Source: Alkalibacterium sp. (GTDB lineage Bacteria > Bacillota > Bacilli > Lactobacillales > Carnobacteriaceae_A). From it: DNA of 61,253 bases. Location of the stretch: positions 1-61,253 of the forward strand of contig RECC01000051.1 in assembly GCA_007692455.1 (NCBI GenBank), written 5' to 3'. The notes beneath the pieces were generated by a model, which was given only the letters and a program-made list of their open reading frames with translations, was not told the DNA's origin and did no database searches. Both the position numbers and the translations under genes were made by a program. Numbering within the stretch: the stretch's first letter is position 1; each line of letters starts with the position of its first letter. Below are positions 31,675 to 40,362 of this stretch, piece after piece.

Positions 31675-33036
31675 CTAAACCATATCTGCAGGATTGATAT
31701 ACTCATCAAACTCTTCTTCCGACAACATCTGCATCTGGAGTGCCGCTTCTTTCAACGTCAGCTTCTCCTCGTGAGCTTTCTTGGCAATCCTCCCCGCCTT
31801 GTCATAGCCAATGTGCGGAGATAAGGCCGTCACCAGCATCAGAGACTGTTCAACCAGCTCACTCATTTTCTCTTCATTAACGGTTATGCCTTTCAGACAG
31901 TTCTCATTGAAGAGTGCCAAGCTGTCACTGAGTAGCGTGATACTTTGAAGAATATTATGGGCAATCACCGGCATGTAGACGTTCAGTTCAAAATTGCCCT
32001 GCGAGGCTGCAATGCCAACTGCCGTATCATTCCCCATCACCTGTACGCAAACCATCGTCAGTGCTTCGGCCTGTGTCGGATTCACTTTTCCGGGCATGAT
32101 TGAACTGCCTGCTTCATTGGCTGGAATGGTGATTTCTCCCAGCCCGCTTCTGGGCCCACTGGACAGCCATCTGACATCATTGGCCATCTTCATGGCATTT
32201 GCTGCCAGTGCTTTCAATGCACCGTGAGCAAATACAAAGGCATCTTTACTCGATAAGCCGTGGAATTTATTGGGACTTTCTTTAAAAGGTATATCTACTG
32301 CATCTGAGATCCGGCGAATCGTCTGTTCTGCAAAATCCGAATGAGTATTGAGTCCGGTTCCTACTGCTGTACCGCCAAGCGGGAGACTGAGTAGTGGATT
32401 TAAAGTCTGATTAATCATGGCTTCATTCTGCTTTATCATTTCTCTCCAGCCGCTCACTTCCTGACCAAAGGTGACTGGAGTCGCATCCTGCAAATGTGTG
32501 CGCCCTATTTTTATTGTCTCTTTATATTTATCTTCAAGGAGTCCCAAGCTTTCCTGAACGTCTTTCAGAACGGGTAACAATTTCCCTTTCAGAAGTGCAG
32601 CAGAGGCAATGTGCATGGCTGTCGGGAATGTATCATTAGTACTCTGCCCTTTGTTGACATCGTCATTCGGATGAATAGTCAGTTCTGTTCGTTCTGACGC
32701 CAGATGAGCTATGACTTCATTGACATTCATATTCGTCTGCGTGCCACTGCCGGTCTGCCAAACTGCCAACGGAAACTGGTCATTCCATTTTTCGTTTATT
32801 ATTTCATCGCATACTTCCACTATAGCTTCTGCTTTACCATTCTCCAGTAGATTCAACTCTGCATTCGTCAGAGCCGCCATTTTCTTAACAAGCGCGTAGG
32901 CATGAATCAGTTCAAGCGGCATCTTCTCTGAGCCAATTGAAAAATTCTGAAGGCTGCGCTGAGTCTGCGGCCCCCACTTGCTTCCTTCTTCTATACTAAT
33001 CTGTCCAAATCCGTCGCTTTCCATACGCTTAGTCAT
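31675..33036 (-). CDS. fumC: Class II fumarate hydratase
   Basis: Interconverts fumarate and malate without an iron-sulfur cluster. It has 453 residues with the superfamily signature GSSIMPGKVNPTQAE near residue 315, the catalytic histidine region GRTHLQDATPVTFGQE near 180, and SGTQTNMNVNEVIA near 96. AAGGGGATTAAT precedes the ATG. It stands alone between the permease gene and the repeat array, with no other citric-acid-cycle gene nearby, which would fit a lactic-type bacterium using fumarate reduction or aspartate metabolism. Confidence 0.96.
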   Translation of the reverse strand: MTKRMESDGFGQISIEEGSKWGPQTQRSLQNFSIGSEKMPLELIHAYALVKKMAALTNAELNLLENGKAEAIVEVCDEIINEKWNDQFPLAVWQTGSGTQTNMNVNEVIAHLASERTELTIHPNDDVNKGQSTNDTFPTAMHIASAALLKGKLLPVLKDVQESLGLLEDKYKETIKIGRTHLQDATPVTFGQEVSGWREMIKQNEAMINQTLNPLLSLPLGGTAVGTGLNTHSDFAEQTIRRISDAVDIPFKESPNKFHGLSSKDAFVFAHGALKALAANAMKMANDVRWLSSGPRSGLGEITIPANEAGSSIMPGKVNPTQAEALTMVCVQVMGNDTAVGIAASQGNFELNVYMPVIAHNILQSITLLSDSLALFNENCLKGITVNEEKMSELVEQSLMLVTALSPHIGYDKAGRIAKKAHEEKLTLKEAALQMQMLSEEEFDEYINPADMV

Positions 33037-33195
33037 ATTAATCCCCTTTTTAAATCATAATATCTGGATACTTTTTCTTCAGTAACTTAAGTTTGCATGC
33101 TTACCTCACTGTATATTTAGATTATAATCTGCTTAGTTAGTCGATTGACACTATTAACTATACCAAATAATTGGTACAAAAAAGAGCAATAAAAT
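33037..33195. other. Upstream region of fumC
   Basis: An A/T-rich stretch with a TATAAT on the minus strand at 33121-33126 that lacks a good -35, and the inverted repeat TACCAA-ATAA-TTGGTA at 33161-33176. The repeat may be an operator or a hairpin. I cannot assign the fumC promoter with confidence. Confidence 0.4.
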
Positions 33196-33249
33196 AAACA
33201 CCTTCCTTTTTTTAACATGCCCTATAGCATATTGAAAAGGAAGGTGTTT
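33196..33249 (-). terminator. Terminator after the uracil permease gene
   Basis: AAACACCTTCCTTTT (33196-33210) pairs with AAAAGGAAGGTGTTT (33235-33249), a 15-base stem with a 24-base loop. T-rich tails occur on both sides (TTTATTTTATT on the minus strand), so it can work in both directions. Confidence 0.85.
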
Positions 33250-33344
33250 TGCTTTTTTATATTATTACGTCTCAGTTCTCCCACGTGCTGTTCTCTGCTT
33301 GATCCCCATCAGAAGCAGCTACAGCTTTTGTTACATTTAGTCGT

Positions 33345-34703
33345 TTACGCTTCACTGCTTAGATTTAACTTCCCCGCTTTACTCGACTTGCTTGATTCAA
33401 CATTTTCCTGAAGCTCGGACTCATATTCCGGCTCTTCTTTCGGAAGAATCAGATTCAGGATGATTCCGACCATGGCGCTCAAGGCTGTACCGGAAAGAGT
33501 CACGAAGCCGGCAATATCGAACACCGCTCCGCCCAGTCCAATAACAAGCATAGAGCTGGCAATAATCAGGTTTCTCGTCTGGTTAAAGTCGACTTTATCT
33601 TCAATCATGACTTTGAGTCCGTTACTAGCGATAACTCCGTAGAGCAAAATGGACATTCCGCCGAGTACTGGCGCAGGAATCGTTGAGATAAGGGCAGTGA
33701 ATTTACCCATGAAGCTTAGCGCAATCGCGATAAAGGCTGCGTTTCTGATAACCGAAACGGATGCGATACGAGTCATGCCGATTACACCGGTATTCTCACC
33801 GTATGTTGTATTCGCCGGTCCACCGAAGAATGCTGATACAGCGGTTGCTGCTCCATCACCAATCAATGTACGTTTCAATCCTGGCTCTTTCAAGAATTCG
33901 CGGTCACAGATTTTACCCAGCACGGAGTGATCCCCAATGTGTTCTGCTACTGTAACCAGAACGATTGGCAGAAGCGCCCATGTTTCCGGTCCGAAGTAGA
34001 ATGAGTAGCTGTCAAAGGTTTCAGTCTGGAATGGCAGATGAATCTGCGGTAATGCAAACCAGTTTGCTTCTGCTACTGGTGAGAAATCAACTATACCCAG
34101 TACAACAGCTATGAGATAGCCACCGACAATTCCCATAAGGAACGGGATGATTTTGAAAAATCCTTTTGCTTTAGTGTTGATGAATGCTGTAATCAGGAAT
34201 GTTGAAACAGCTACAAAGATAATTCGCCAGTCTGAATCGGCTACAAAGCCGGCGTTTGTAACGGCGTTGCCTGCCAATCCTAGACCAATGACCATAATCA
34301 TCGGTCCGATGACGATAGGGGGTAAGATTTTGTCCACCCAAGCTGTTCCGGTATATTTAATAATGCCTGCAATAATAATATAGAGTAAGCCGACCATGAT
34401 AACGCCGGTTTGGGCTGCACTGATGTCTCCGCCCATCTGATCCATCGCAATCTGCATCGCTGCAATGTAAGCAAATGATGACCCCAAGTATACGGGAACT
34501 TTTGCTTTAGTTGCTATTTGATAAATAATTGTGCCCACGCCACTTGCAAGAAGTGCTACTGATACGGGCATGTTGAGCAGGATAGGGACTAGAATCGTCG
34601 CCCCGAACATTGCGAATACGTGCTGTAAACTTAAAAATAATCCTTTTAGAGGTGCAGGTCTTGCCTCCACATCTAGTATTAACGGTCGTTGTTGTACTGC
34701 CAT
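33345..34703 (-). CDS. pyrP: Uracil permease, nucleobase:cation symporter-2 family
   Basis: Takes up uracil with protons across the cytoplasmic membrane. It has 452 residues and about 14 membrane segments. Typical pieces are FAMFGATILVPILLNMPVS at the N-terminus, VTVAEHIGDHSVLGKI with the substrate-binding glutamate, and GPANTTYGENTGVIGMTRI. The start is the ATG at 34701-34703 (MAVQQRPLILDVEARP), nine bases after AGAGAGGA. A PyrR-type RNA element and a terminator precede the gene, which supports uracil rather than xanthine as substrate. There is a hydrophilic C-terminal tail of about 35 residues. Confidence 0.9.
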   Translation of the reverse strand: MAVQQRPLILDVEARPAPLKGLFLSLQHVFAMFGATILVPILLNMPVSVALLASGVGTIIYQIATKAKVPVYLGSSFAYIAAMQIAMDQMGGDISAAQTGVIMVGLLYIIIAGIIKYTGTAWVDKILPPIVIGPMIMVIGLGLAGNAVTNAGFVADSDWRIIFVAVSTFLITAFINTKAKGFFKIIPFLMGIVGGYLIAVVLGIVDFSPVAEANWFALPQIHLPFQTETFDSYSFYFGPETWALLPIVLVTVAEHIGDHSVLGKICDREFLKEPGLKRTLIGDGAATAVSAFFGGPANTTYGENTGVIGMTRIASVSVIRNAAFIAIALSFMGKFTALISTIPAPVLGGMSILLYGVIASNGLKVMIEDKVDFNQTRNLIIASSMLVIGLGGAVFDIAGFVTLSGTALSAMVGIILNLILPKEEPEYESELQENVESSKSSKAGKLNLSSEA

Positions 34704-34740
34704 ACTTATCGTCCTCTCTTTTGTGTATTTTAGGCATAAA

Positions 34741-34768
34741 AAAATGCCCTTTACATTACGCAAAAGGA
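34741..34768 (-). terminator. Attenuator terminator in the pyrP leader
   Basis: On the minus strand, GTCCTTT pairs with AAAGGGC (one G-U pair) around a short loop, followed by ATTTTTTTAT. It lies 38 bases before the start codon, so it would end transcription before the gene unless an antiterminator forms. Confidence 0.75.
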
Positions 34769-34866
34769 CCTTTAGAGTAAGATGGAATCCACTAATTGAT
34801 TCGGCAGTACACTTTTCTCTCTGTACTTATATACCGTTCAACTAATAGAAAATGAAGTTTTTCCAT

Positions 34867-34897
34867 CCTTTTCTACCTCACTGGATAGATTTAAAGG
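34867..34897 (-). promoter_or_regulatory. PyrR-binding RNA element
   Basis: On the minus strand, CCTTT, three unpaired A, the stem UCUA/UAGA and AAAGG form a bulged hairpin whose loop reads UCCAGUGAGG. This matches the loop consensus I know for PyrR binding (CNGNGAGG type). PyrR bound with UMP would favour the downstream terminator at 34741-34768 and so shut off uracil uptake when pyrimidines are plentiful. Confidence 0.8.
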
Positions 34898-34912
34898 AGC
34901 TTTGCTGTAAAT

Positions 34913-34941
34913 AGTGTACCAGTCTCTCTAGAATTATGCAA
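34913..34941 (-). promoter_or_regulatory. SigA promoter of pyrP
   Basis: On the minus strand, TTGCAT (34936-34941), 17 bases ending TGG and TACACT (34913-34918). It places the start of transcription just before the PyrR element. Confidence 0.75.
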
Positions 34942-34981
34942 CAATTGTTTTCAGTTTTTTAAGGCTTACCGCATTCCGGCT

Positions 34982-35017
34982 TTGCTTTAGTTCGGACTAA
35001 CTAGTATACTAGTTAGT
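34982..35017 (+). promoter_or_regulatory. Promoter and 22-bp palindromic operator of the MFS transporter gene
   Basis: TTGCTT (34982-34987), 17 bases and TATACT (35005-35010) form a SigA promoter on the plus strand. A perfect 22-base palindrome at 34996-35017, centred on TAGTATACTA, covers the -10 and part of the spacer. A dimeric repressor of the MarR or TetR kind is likely, but no such regulator is encoded nearby. Confidence 0.8.
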
Positions 35018-35047
35018 GACACTACTTAGAAAGAGGTTACCTCATAT

Positions 35048-36274
35048 ATGAAAAATCCAGCTAAATCCCTTAAACACTGGTTGGTTCTGGCCATCGCGTG
35101 TGGCATGTCCGCCAGCGCAGTCGGTATAAACCTGAATGTGATCGGGGTATTCTACACACCGGTTTCAGAAAGCCTCAATGTCTATAGAGGAACATTCGCC
35201 ATGCACGCTACTCTATCGACACTTGCACTTTCTTTCGTTTCTCTTTATTTCGCACCACTTCTAAACCGGTTCGGCTGGAAACCCGTTCTGACCGGTGCAG
35301 CACTGCTCGCTTCCCTTTCGACCATCCTGATGGCGTTCACCACTACCATGTGGGTCTTTTACCTTTTAGGTATTCTAAGAGGAATCGGAACTGGCCTTTA
35401 CGCAATGGTGCCTCTCTCGACGATAGTCAACAACTGGTTCGAGAAAAAGAAAGGCTTCGCAATGAGCCTCTCGTTTGGCTTCAGCGGGATTATCGGTGCC
35501 ATTTTTTCTCCCATATTCACCTCATTAATTGCGTCTATCGGCTGGGAAAACAGTTTTATCGTCATGGGCACAGTCATGTTTATCTTTGTACTGCCGGCCA
35601 TCCTGTATCCTTACAGTTTTAATCCTAAAGATGACGGCTACCTGCCTTACGGTCACGACGAAAACGAAGAGTCTTCTCGCAAAGTCATCAAGAAAGCGAA
35701 TTGGACAAATTTTTCCTATACTCAGAAATCTTTCGTACTGCTTGCTTTAATCGGCTTGCTGCATACATCAATCACAGGTATCTCACAGCACTTGCCCGGC
35801 TTTGCAGAATCAAATCTGCTTTCTACCCAGGTCGGCGGTATCATGCTTTCCGCTGTCATGGTCGGTAACATATCATTCAAGCTGCTGATTGGCTTTATCA
35901 GCGATACCATTGGTGTAATGAAATCTACCGTCATCCTGATAATGATTAATATTGCCGGCATTCTTCTGCTGCTGTCTGTTCCCCATCCGGCAGCACAGAT
36001 AATTGGTTCCTTCGTCTTCGGATCTGTATTTGCCGTTCCGGCTGTTGCCTTTCCACTGCTGACAACCGAACTTTTTGGCAAAGAATTATATGTACGAATT
36101 TTTCCAATCATTTCCTTCATTGCCGGTGTCGGCGGCGCCCTGTCCATGACGGTCGTCGGCTATGTCTTTGATTTTACCGGTTCCTATGTGCCAGCCTTCA
36201 TGACCGCTCTCGTCTTTCATGGAGTCAATTTATTTATACTCTTTTCAGCCCTCAGGAATAACATTAAGGACTGA
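35048..36274 (+). CDS. MFS transporter, substrate unknown
   Basis: A 408-residue membrane protein with about 12 hydrophobic segments. Short charged loops follow the major facilitator pattern, for example LNRFGWKPVLTG between segments 2 and 3 and GFISDTIGVMKS between segments 8 and 9. The central loop KDDGYLPYGHDENEESSRK is long and polar. Overall it resembles the CynX/NimT or oxalate-formate antiporter branches, which move small anions or drugs, but the substrate cannot be read from the sequence. It is monocistronic and probably inducible, given the operator. An AAAGAGG ribosome binding site stands 12 bases before the ATG. Confidence 0.85.
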   Translation: MKNPAKSLKHWLVLAIACGMSASAVGINLNVIGVFYTPVSESLNVYRGTFAMHATLSTLALSFVSLYFAPLLNRFGWKPVLTGAALLASLSTILMAFTTTMWVFYLLGILRGIGTGLYAMVPLSTIVNNWFEKKKGFAMSLSFGFSGIIGAIFSPIFTSLIASIGWENSFIVMGTVMFIFVLPAILYPYSFNPKDDGYLPYGHDENEESSRKVIKKANWTNFSYTQKSFVLLALIGLLHTSITGISQHLPGFAESNLLSTQVGGIMLSAVMVGNISFKLLIGFISDTIGVMKSTVILIMINIAGILLLLSVPHPAAQIIGSFVFGSVFAVPAVAFPLLTTELFGKELYVRIFPIISFIAGVGGALSMTVVGYVFDFTGSYVPAFMTALVFHGVNLFILFSALRNNIKD

Positions 36275-36287
36275 CATACACTACAGT

Positions 36288-36330
36288 AAAAGCGCGTGGA
36301 CAAGATTAACTCTCTTGTCCACGCGCTTTT
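36288..36330. terminator. Bidirectional terminator between MFS gene and LOR gene
   Basis: A perfect 18-base stem (36288-36305 with 36313-36330) with a seven-base loop and T-runs on both strands. It serves the convergent MFS gene and the rodA-ftsW-LOR operon; the LOR stop codon directly adjoins it. Confidence 0.95.
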
Positions 36331-36813
36331 TTAGTTATTGCTTGTTCTTGACGCAGAAATCACACAGTCAATGACAATGACGATGCCCAGCAGGAGATGC
36401 AGCTGAGATTCGTCATGAATAATGATTTCATACGTGTCTCCCCAGGATAAAAACTTTTTATTAATGTCGGCAATAATTTTCCCCTGACTTTTTATCACAT
36501 AATCATGGGCCGTAATCGAACCTTCTATGTTCCAGTCAGGACCATGGATAGTATAATTGTTCTTGAAAAAAGCAAATTCCTTCTTGATTGTCGCTACTTT
36601 ATCTTCACCGCTGTACAGGTCATATTCCGGAAGCAGTTTCCATAACTGCTGTTCAATGTACATGACTTCCTGGTGATCAGGGGTGTAGACCCGCAACTTT
36701 TTTCCAAGTGCCATGAACTGTCCTTCAACATAAAAGCGGTCTGCTTCATTTTCGTCTTTCACAGAGAACTTATCGTTCAAAGAGAATACTTGCTGTTTTA
36801 TAAATAAACGCAT
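36331..36813 (-). CDS. LURP-one-related (LOR / YxjI-like) protein
   Basis: A 160-residue protein of the LURP-one-related fold, similar to Bacillus YxjI. It opens MRLFIKQQVFSLNDKFSVKDE, continues YVEGQFMALGKKLRVYTPDHQEV split over two strands, and ends with a hydrophobic stretch (LLLGIVIVIDCVI) that resembles the buried tubby-like central helix or a membrane tail. The function is unknown; the tubby-like fold suggests binding to membrane lipids. The ATG at 36811-36813 follows AAGGAGGAATAAT and is one base from the ftsW stop codon, so it is translated with the two cell-shape genes. Confidence 0.85.
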   Translation of the reverse strand: MRLFIKQQVFSLNDKFSVKDENEADRFYVEGQFMALGKKLRVYTPDHQEVMYIEQQLWKLLPEYDLYSGEDKVATIKKEFAFFKNNYTIHGPDWNIEGSITAHDYVIKSQGKIIADINKKFLSWGDTYEIIIHDESQLHLLLGIVIVIDCVISASRTSNN

Positions 36814-36814
36814 A

Positions 36815-37987
36815 TTATTCCTCCTTGCCATATAGCTTGATAGCTTTATTGTAATTGACGCGAGCTGAGATATTTGCGACCAGTCCAACCGAGGCCGATA
36901 GAACTATCATACTGGACCCACCGTAACTGACGAACGGAAAGGTCAGTCCGGTAATGGGCATAATCCCAATCACTCCGCCCAAATTGATGAAGGCCTGAAC
37001 CATAAACATAGTCGCTATTCCAATACATAATAAAGAGTCAAAGGAATGCTGGGCCCGAACAGCTGTCAAAAACAATCTGGAAACCATTATGGTGAACGTG
37101 AGCAGTAGGATGAAAATCCCTACCAGGCCAAACTCTTCTCCAATGATGGATACAATAAAATCTGTATAGGGAAATGGGAGAAACCCCGTCTTCTGAACAC
37201 TGTTGCCGAAGCCGACTCCCAAAATGCCTCCTCGACTGAGCGCATAATAGGAATGAACCAGCTGCATGCCGGCTCCTTCAGCAAGAGTAAAGGGATCCCA
37301 GAAACCCAGAAATCGGTTATAGCGGTATTCGTTTAGAAAGAACAGGCGTGTTCCGTACTGTCTAATTAAATGGGACAGCCCAAGCAGCAGCGATACACCT
37401 GCCGCCCCGAAACCAAAACCTAATTTAGGCGAAACTCCGCTGGCAAATATCATAATTGCTCCAATAAGAACGATGATAAAAGATGAGCCCGTATCCGGTT
37501 GGATATAGATAAAGAGTACAATGGCTGACACCAGGATCATCGGCGCCACAATAGCTTTGAAAAAATCCTCTGCTATCTTTTTCTGCTTAATTGACAGAAT
37601 GTAAGCCAGATACCAGATGACCATAAACTTGGCAAATTCAGCCGGCTGTATATTAAAGAATGGTGTTTCAATCCATCGTCTCGCTCCGTAAATTTCACGT
37701 CCGAAAATCAGGAGGACCAGCAGCGAGAGTGCCGTAACGACGGTTCCCACTTGTACAAAACGCTTGTGTTTCATTGCTTTTATGGGAAATATGAAAGCAA
37801 TGAAAAAGATAACATAGCCTATGATGACATAAGTAGCCTGCCGTGGCAGGTAATGATGGGGATTCCCGTAATCTGACAGGGCACTGTAACTACTCGCACT
37901 GTAAACCATCATGATACTGAACAACGTCAGCACGAAATAGGGAACGACAATCAACTTGTCTACATATTTAATTCGGTCACGCAACAT
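36815..37987 (-). CDS. SEDS peptidoglycan glycosyltransferase, FtsW-like
   Basis: Polymerises lipid II into glycan strands, probably for division. It has 390 residues and ten membrane segments. The large outer loop contains RWIETPFFNIQPAEFAKF, and the end has the family signature GVIGIMPITGLTFPFVSYGGSSM, with FPFVSYGG pointing to FtsW rather than RodA. The second SEDS gene lies 27 bases upstream. The assignment to FtsW, not a second RodA, is an inference; no divisome gene lies nearby. Confidence 0.85.
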   Translation of the reverse strand: MLRDRIKYVDKLIVVPYFVLTLFSIMMVYSASSYSALSDYGNPHHYLPRQATYVIIGYVIFFIAFIFPIKAMKHKRFVQVGTVVTALSLLVLLIFGREIYGARRWIETPFFNIQPAEFAKFMVIWYLAYILSIKQKKIAEDFFKAIVAPMILVSAIVLFIYIQPDTGSSFIIVLIGAIMIFASGVSPKLGFGFGAAGVSLLLGLSHLIRQYGTRLFFLNEYRYNRFLGFWDPFTLAEGAGMQLVHSYYALSRGGILGVGFGNSVQKTGFLPFPYTDFIVSIIGEEFGLVGIFILLLTFTIMVSRLFLTAVRAQHSFDSLLCIGIATMFMVQAFINLGGVIGIMPITGLTFPFVSYGGSSMIVLSASVGLVANISARVNYNKAIKLYGKEE

Positions 37988-38014
37988 ACTGACAACCCTT
38001 TCTCCTTCGACCTT

Positions 38015-39208
38015 TTAAGTGCCTGGATGAAACTCTTCGCCTTCTCCGGAGAAGAAGTACGACTTGTGATGGAAACGCATGGACATAATTAAACCGATTC
38101 CCATCATATTCCCTAGAAGCGATGAGCCTCCTTGAGACACAAAAGGCAAAGGGATACCTGTCATTGGAAGCAGACCAATATTCATCCCTACATTTTCAAG
38201 CACGTGGAAAACAATCATCATTATAACGCCAGTGGCAATATAAGCATAAAATTCATTTCTAGTATCGTAGACCACTTTGATCATATGGTAGACAAGAATG
38301 AAATAAATAAATATTAGAAATGCACCGCCGGCAAAGCCGAAGTTCTCGCCAATTGTGGCAAAAATCATATCAGATTCTCTAACCGGAACATAGACTTCAC
38401 TTACACCGAAACCTTTTCCGAATACGCCACCTGAGCCAATTGCTTTAAACGTCTGAACTATCTGATAAGACGTGCCGCTTGTTCCCTGATGCGGATTAAG
38501 CCAGGTATCGATTCGGGCAAACTGATATGGTTTAAACAAACCGGTATTCAGAAGAAACTCTCTATTATAGACCACCAGGATAATCAAAGTGAGACCAATG
38601 GCTGATATGACTAGGAAAATAGGCAGTAAAATCTGCCATCTTATTCCAGATAGCAAGGTCACACCAATGGCTATCGCTATATAAACTAACGCCGTTCCCA
38701 AATCATTCTGCATAAAAACTAAAGCGATTGGAATGAGAGCAAATAGAGCCAGTTTGCCGAGCAGAAGTAAATCCGAGCGAAAGTCACGGTTCTTGAATAC
38801 ACTGTTGTGCTTCGTCACTACTTTCGCAAGCATCAATATAAAGGGAATCTTTACAAACTCTGACGGTTGAATGGTACCTATTGGACCAAGCCTCACCCAA
38901 CGTCTTCCTCCTGTAGACAAGGCCATGTTCCGATCATAGAATACCAGAGTGAGCAGCAGGATAATAATCCCTGCCACATAAAGATAAGTTGTCATTTTCC
39001 AGAGCTGTTCCGAGTTGAACTGCATGATAATGAGCACGGCAACGACGCCAACCCCATACCAGACAATTTGTCTGATGGTCATTCCCAGGCCCCCGCCTTG
39101 AATTAAGACTGTTGTCGAATAGAGTGAAAGTATACTGATAATCGCCAGCAGCATAACTGACAGGATAACCCCATAGTCAATACGCTGAGGGTGTTTTTCA
39201 TTGTTCAT
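38015..39208 (-). CDS. rodA: Rod shape-determining protein RodA
   Basis: SEDS glycosyltransferase of the elongation machinery. It has 397 residues from the ATG at 39206-39208 (MNNEKHPQRIDYGVIL), nine bases after AAAGGA. The conserved outer loop reads WVRLGPIGTIQPSEFVKIPF and the end GLLPMTGIPLPFVSQGGSSL, with PLPFVSQGG typical of RodA. It is first in a rodA-ftsW-LOR operon. Confidence 0.9.
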   Translation of the reverse strand: MNNEKHPQRIDYGVILSVMLLAIISILSLYSTTVLIQGGGLGMTIRQIVWYGVGVVAVLIIMQFNSEQLWKMTTYLYVAGIIILLLTLVFYDRNMALSTGGRRWVRLGPIGTIQPSEFVKIPFILMLAKVVTKHNSVFKNRDFRSDLLLLGKLALFALIPIALVFMQNDLGTALVYIAIAIGVTLLSGIRWQILLPIFLVISAIGLTLIILVVYNREFLLNTGLFKPYQFARIDTWLNPHQGTSGTSYQIVQTFKAIGSGGVFGKGFGVSEVYVPVRESDMIFATIGENFGFAGGAFLIFIYFILVYHMIKVVYDTRNEFYAYIATGVIMMIVFHVLENVGMNIGLLPMTGIPLPFVSQGGSSLLGNMMGIGLIMSMRFHHKSYFFSGEGEEFHPGT

Positions 39209-39343
39209 TTTAAGTGTCCTTTCTTTTTCTGTCGCAGATTCTGATAAGCAAAAGTGACACGTCACTTCAAAGAACAATTTTATCAAATATCAGTCCATAT
39301 AACTACACAATCTTAAAAATGACACAAAATAGTAGAATGCAAA

Positions 39344-39378
39344 AAATCCCTCTGTCACATAATCGGACAGAGGGATTT
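39344..39378 (-). terminator. Terminator after rplL
   Basis: AAATCCCTCTGTC pairs with GACAGAGGGATTT (39344-39356 and 39366-39378), followed on the minus strand by a run of six T. It ends the rplJ-rplL transcript, 25 bases after rplL. Confidence 0.95.
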
Positions 39379-39403
39379 ATTAGCTGTTCTTTAGAAAAGT
39401 TAA

Positions 39404-39769
39404 TTACTTAACTTCTACTGAAGCTCCAGCTTCTTCTAATTTAGCTTTCAATTCTTCAGCTTCGTCTTTAGAAACGCCTTCTTTAACTGCTGAAGGTGCT
39501 CCGTCTACTAGTGATTTAGCTTCTTTCAAACCAAGACCAGTAGCTTCACGAACTGCTTTGATTACTTTGATTTTAGCTGATCCAGCAGATGTTAATTCTA
39601 CTGTAAATTCAGTTTGCTCTGCTTCTGCTGCTGCTCCAGCTCCTGCTGCTGCTACTGGTGCTGCTGCTTCAACGCCGAACTCTTCTTCAATTGCGCTTAC
39701 TAAGTCGTTTAATTCAACAACTGTTGACTCTTTCAAGTCAGCAATGATTTTTTCAATATCTAATGCCAT
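39404..39769 (-). CDS. rplL: 50S ribosomal protein L7/L12
   Basis: The stalk protein that recruits elongation GTPases. It has 121 residues. The dimerisation domain includes [19 protein letters not shown], the hinge is alanine-rich ([14 protein letters not shown]), and the C-terminal domain carries [19 protein letters not shown]. It lies 83 bases from rplJ and is followed by a terminator. Confidence 0.98.
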   Translation of the reverse strand: MALDIEKIIADLKESTVVELNDLVSAIEEEFGVEAAAPVAAAGAGAAAEAEQTEFTVELTSAGSAKIKVIKAVREATGLGLKEAKSLVDGAPSAVKEGVSKDEAEELKAKLEEAGASVEVK

Positions 39770-39852
39770 TTTTGTTTTCCTCCATTTAATTTGGTTTTGT
39801 TTTTTAACAGGCTGCGCTTAAGCACAGTTCACTGTTAGTCGAATCGACTGCT

Positions 39853-40362
39853 TTATGCAGCTTCTTCTTCTTCTTTTTTCTCTGCAACTGCTTTGACTGC
39901 CAACGCAGTGTTTCGCATAGGTGCCTGTAGTACAGATAATAGCATTGAAAGTAGGCCTTCGCGGCTTGGTAGTGTAGCAATTTTGTTGATTTGTTCAACA
40001 GTTGCAACTTTACCTTCCAATACGCCACCTTTAATTTCAAGTGCTTCTGCGTCTTTCGCAAATTCTGCGATGATTTTAGCAGGTGCTACGACTTCTTCGT
40101 TACTGAATGCTACAGCTGTAGGTCCTTTGAAGACATCTACTAATTCTGATAATTCAGCTGCTTCTGCCGCGCGACGTAACATGGTGTTTTTCAATACGCG
40201 CATTTCGATACCTGCGTCACGTAATTGCTTACGTAATTCAGTTACTTGGCCTACTGTCAAACCACGGTAGTCTACAACTACTACTGCTTGTGCTTCTTGA
40301 AATTTAGAAGTAAGATCTTTAACAATCTCTTCTTTTTTCGCGATAACATGCTCTTTACTCAT
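39853..40362 (-). CDS. rplJ: 50S ribosomal protein L10
   Basis: L10 anchors L7/L12 dimers on the ribosome. The start is the ATG at 40360-40362 ([17 protein letters not shown]), after CAGGAGGTGAAACATCA, giving 169 residues; the frame is open upstream but reads into the leader. [20 protein letters not shown] is the family signature. The Lys/Glu-rich end KKEEEEAA is normal. Confidence 0.97.
   Translation of the reverse strand: MSKEHVIAKKEEIVKDLTSKFQEAQAVVVVDYRGLTVGQVTELRKQLRDAGIEMRVLKNTMLRRAAEAAELSELVDVFKGPTAVAFSNEEVVAPAKIIAEFAKDAEALEIKGGVLEGKVATVEQINKIATLPSREGLLSMLLSVLQAPMRNTALAVKAVAEKKEEEEAA

Noticed and set aside
33145-33173. Plus-strand promoter TTGACA-17-TAATTG between pyrP terminator and fumC
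   Set aside because: The -10 is poor and no plus-strand gene follows.
34704-34912. Purine riboswitch before the permease gene
   Set aside because: The conserved purine-aptamer loops are not there; a PyrR-type loop and terminator are.
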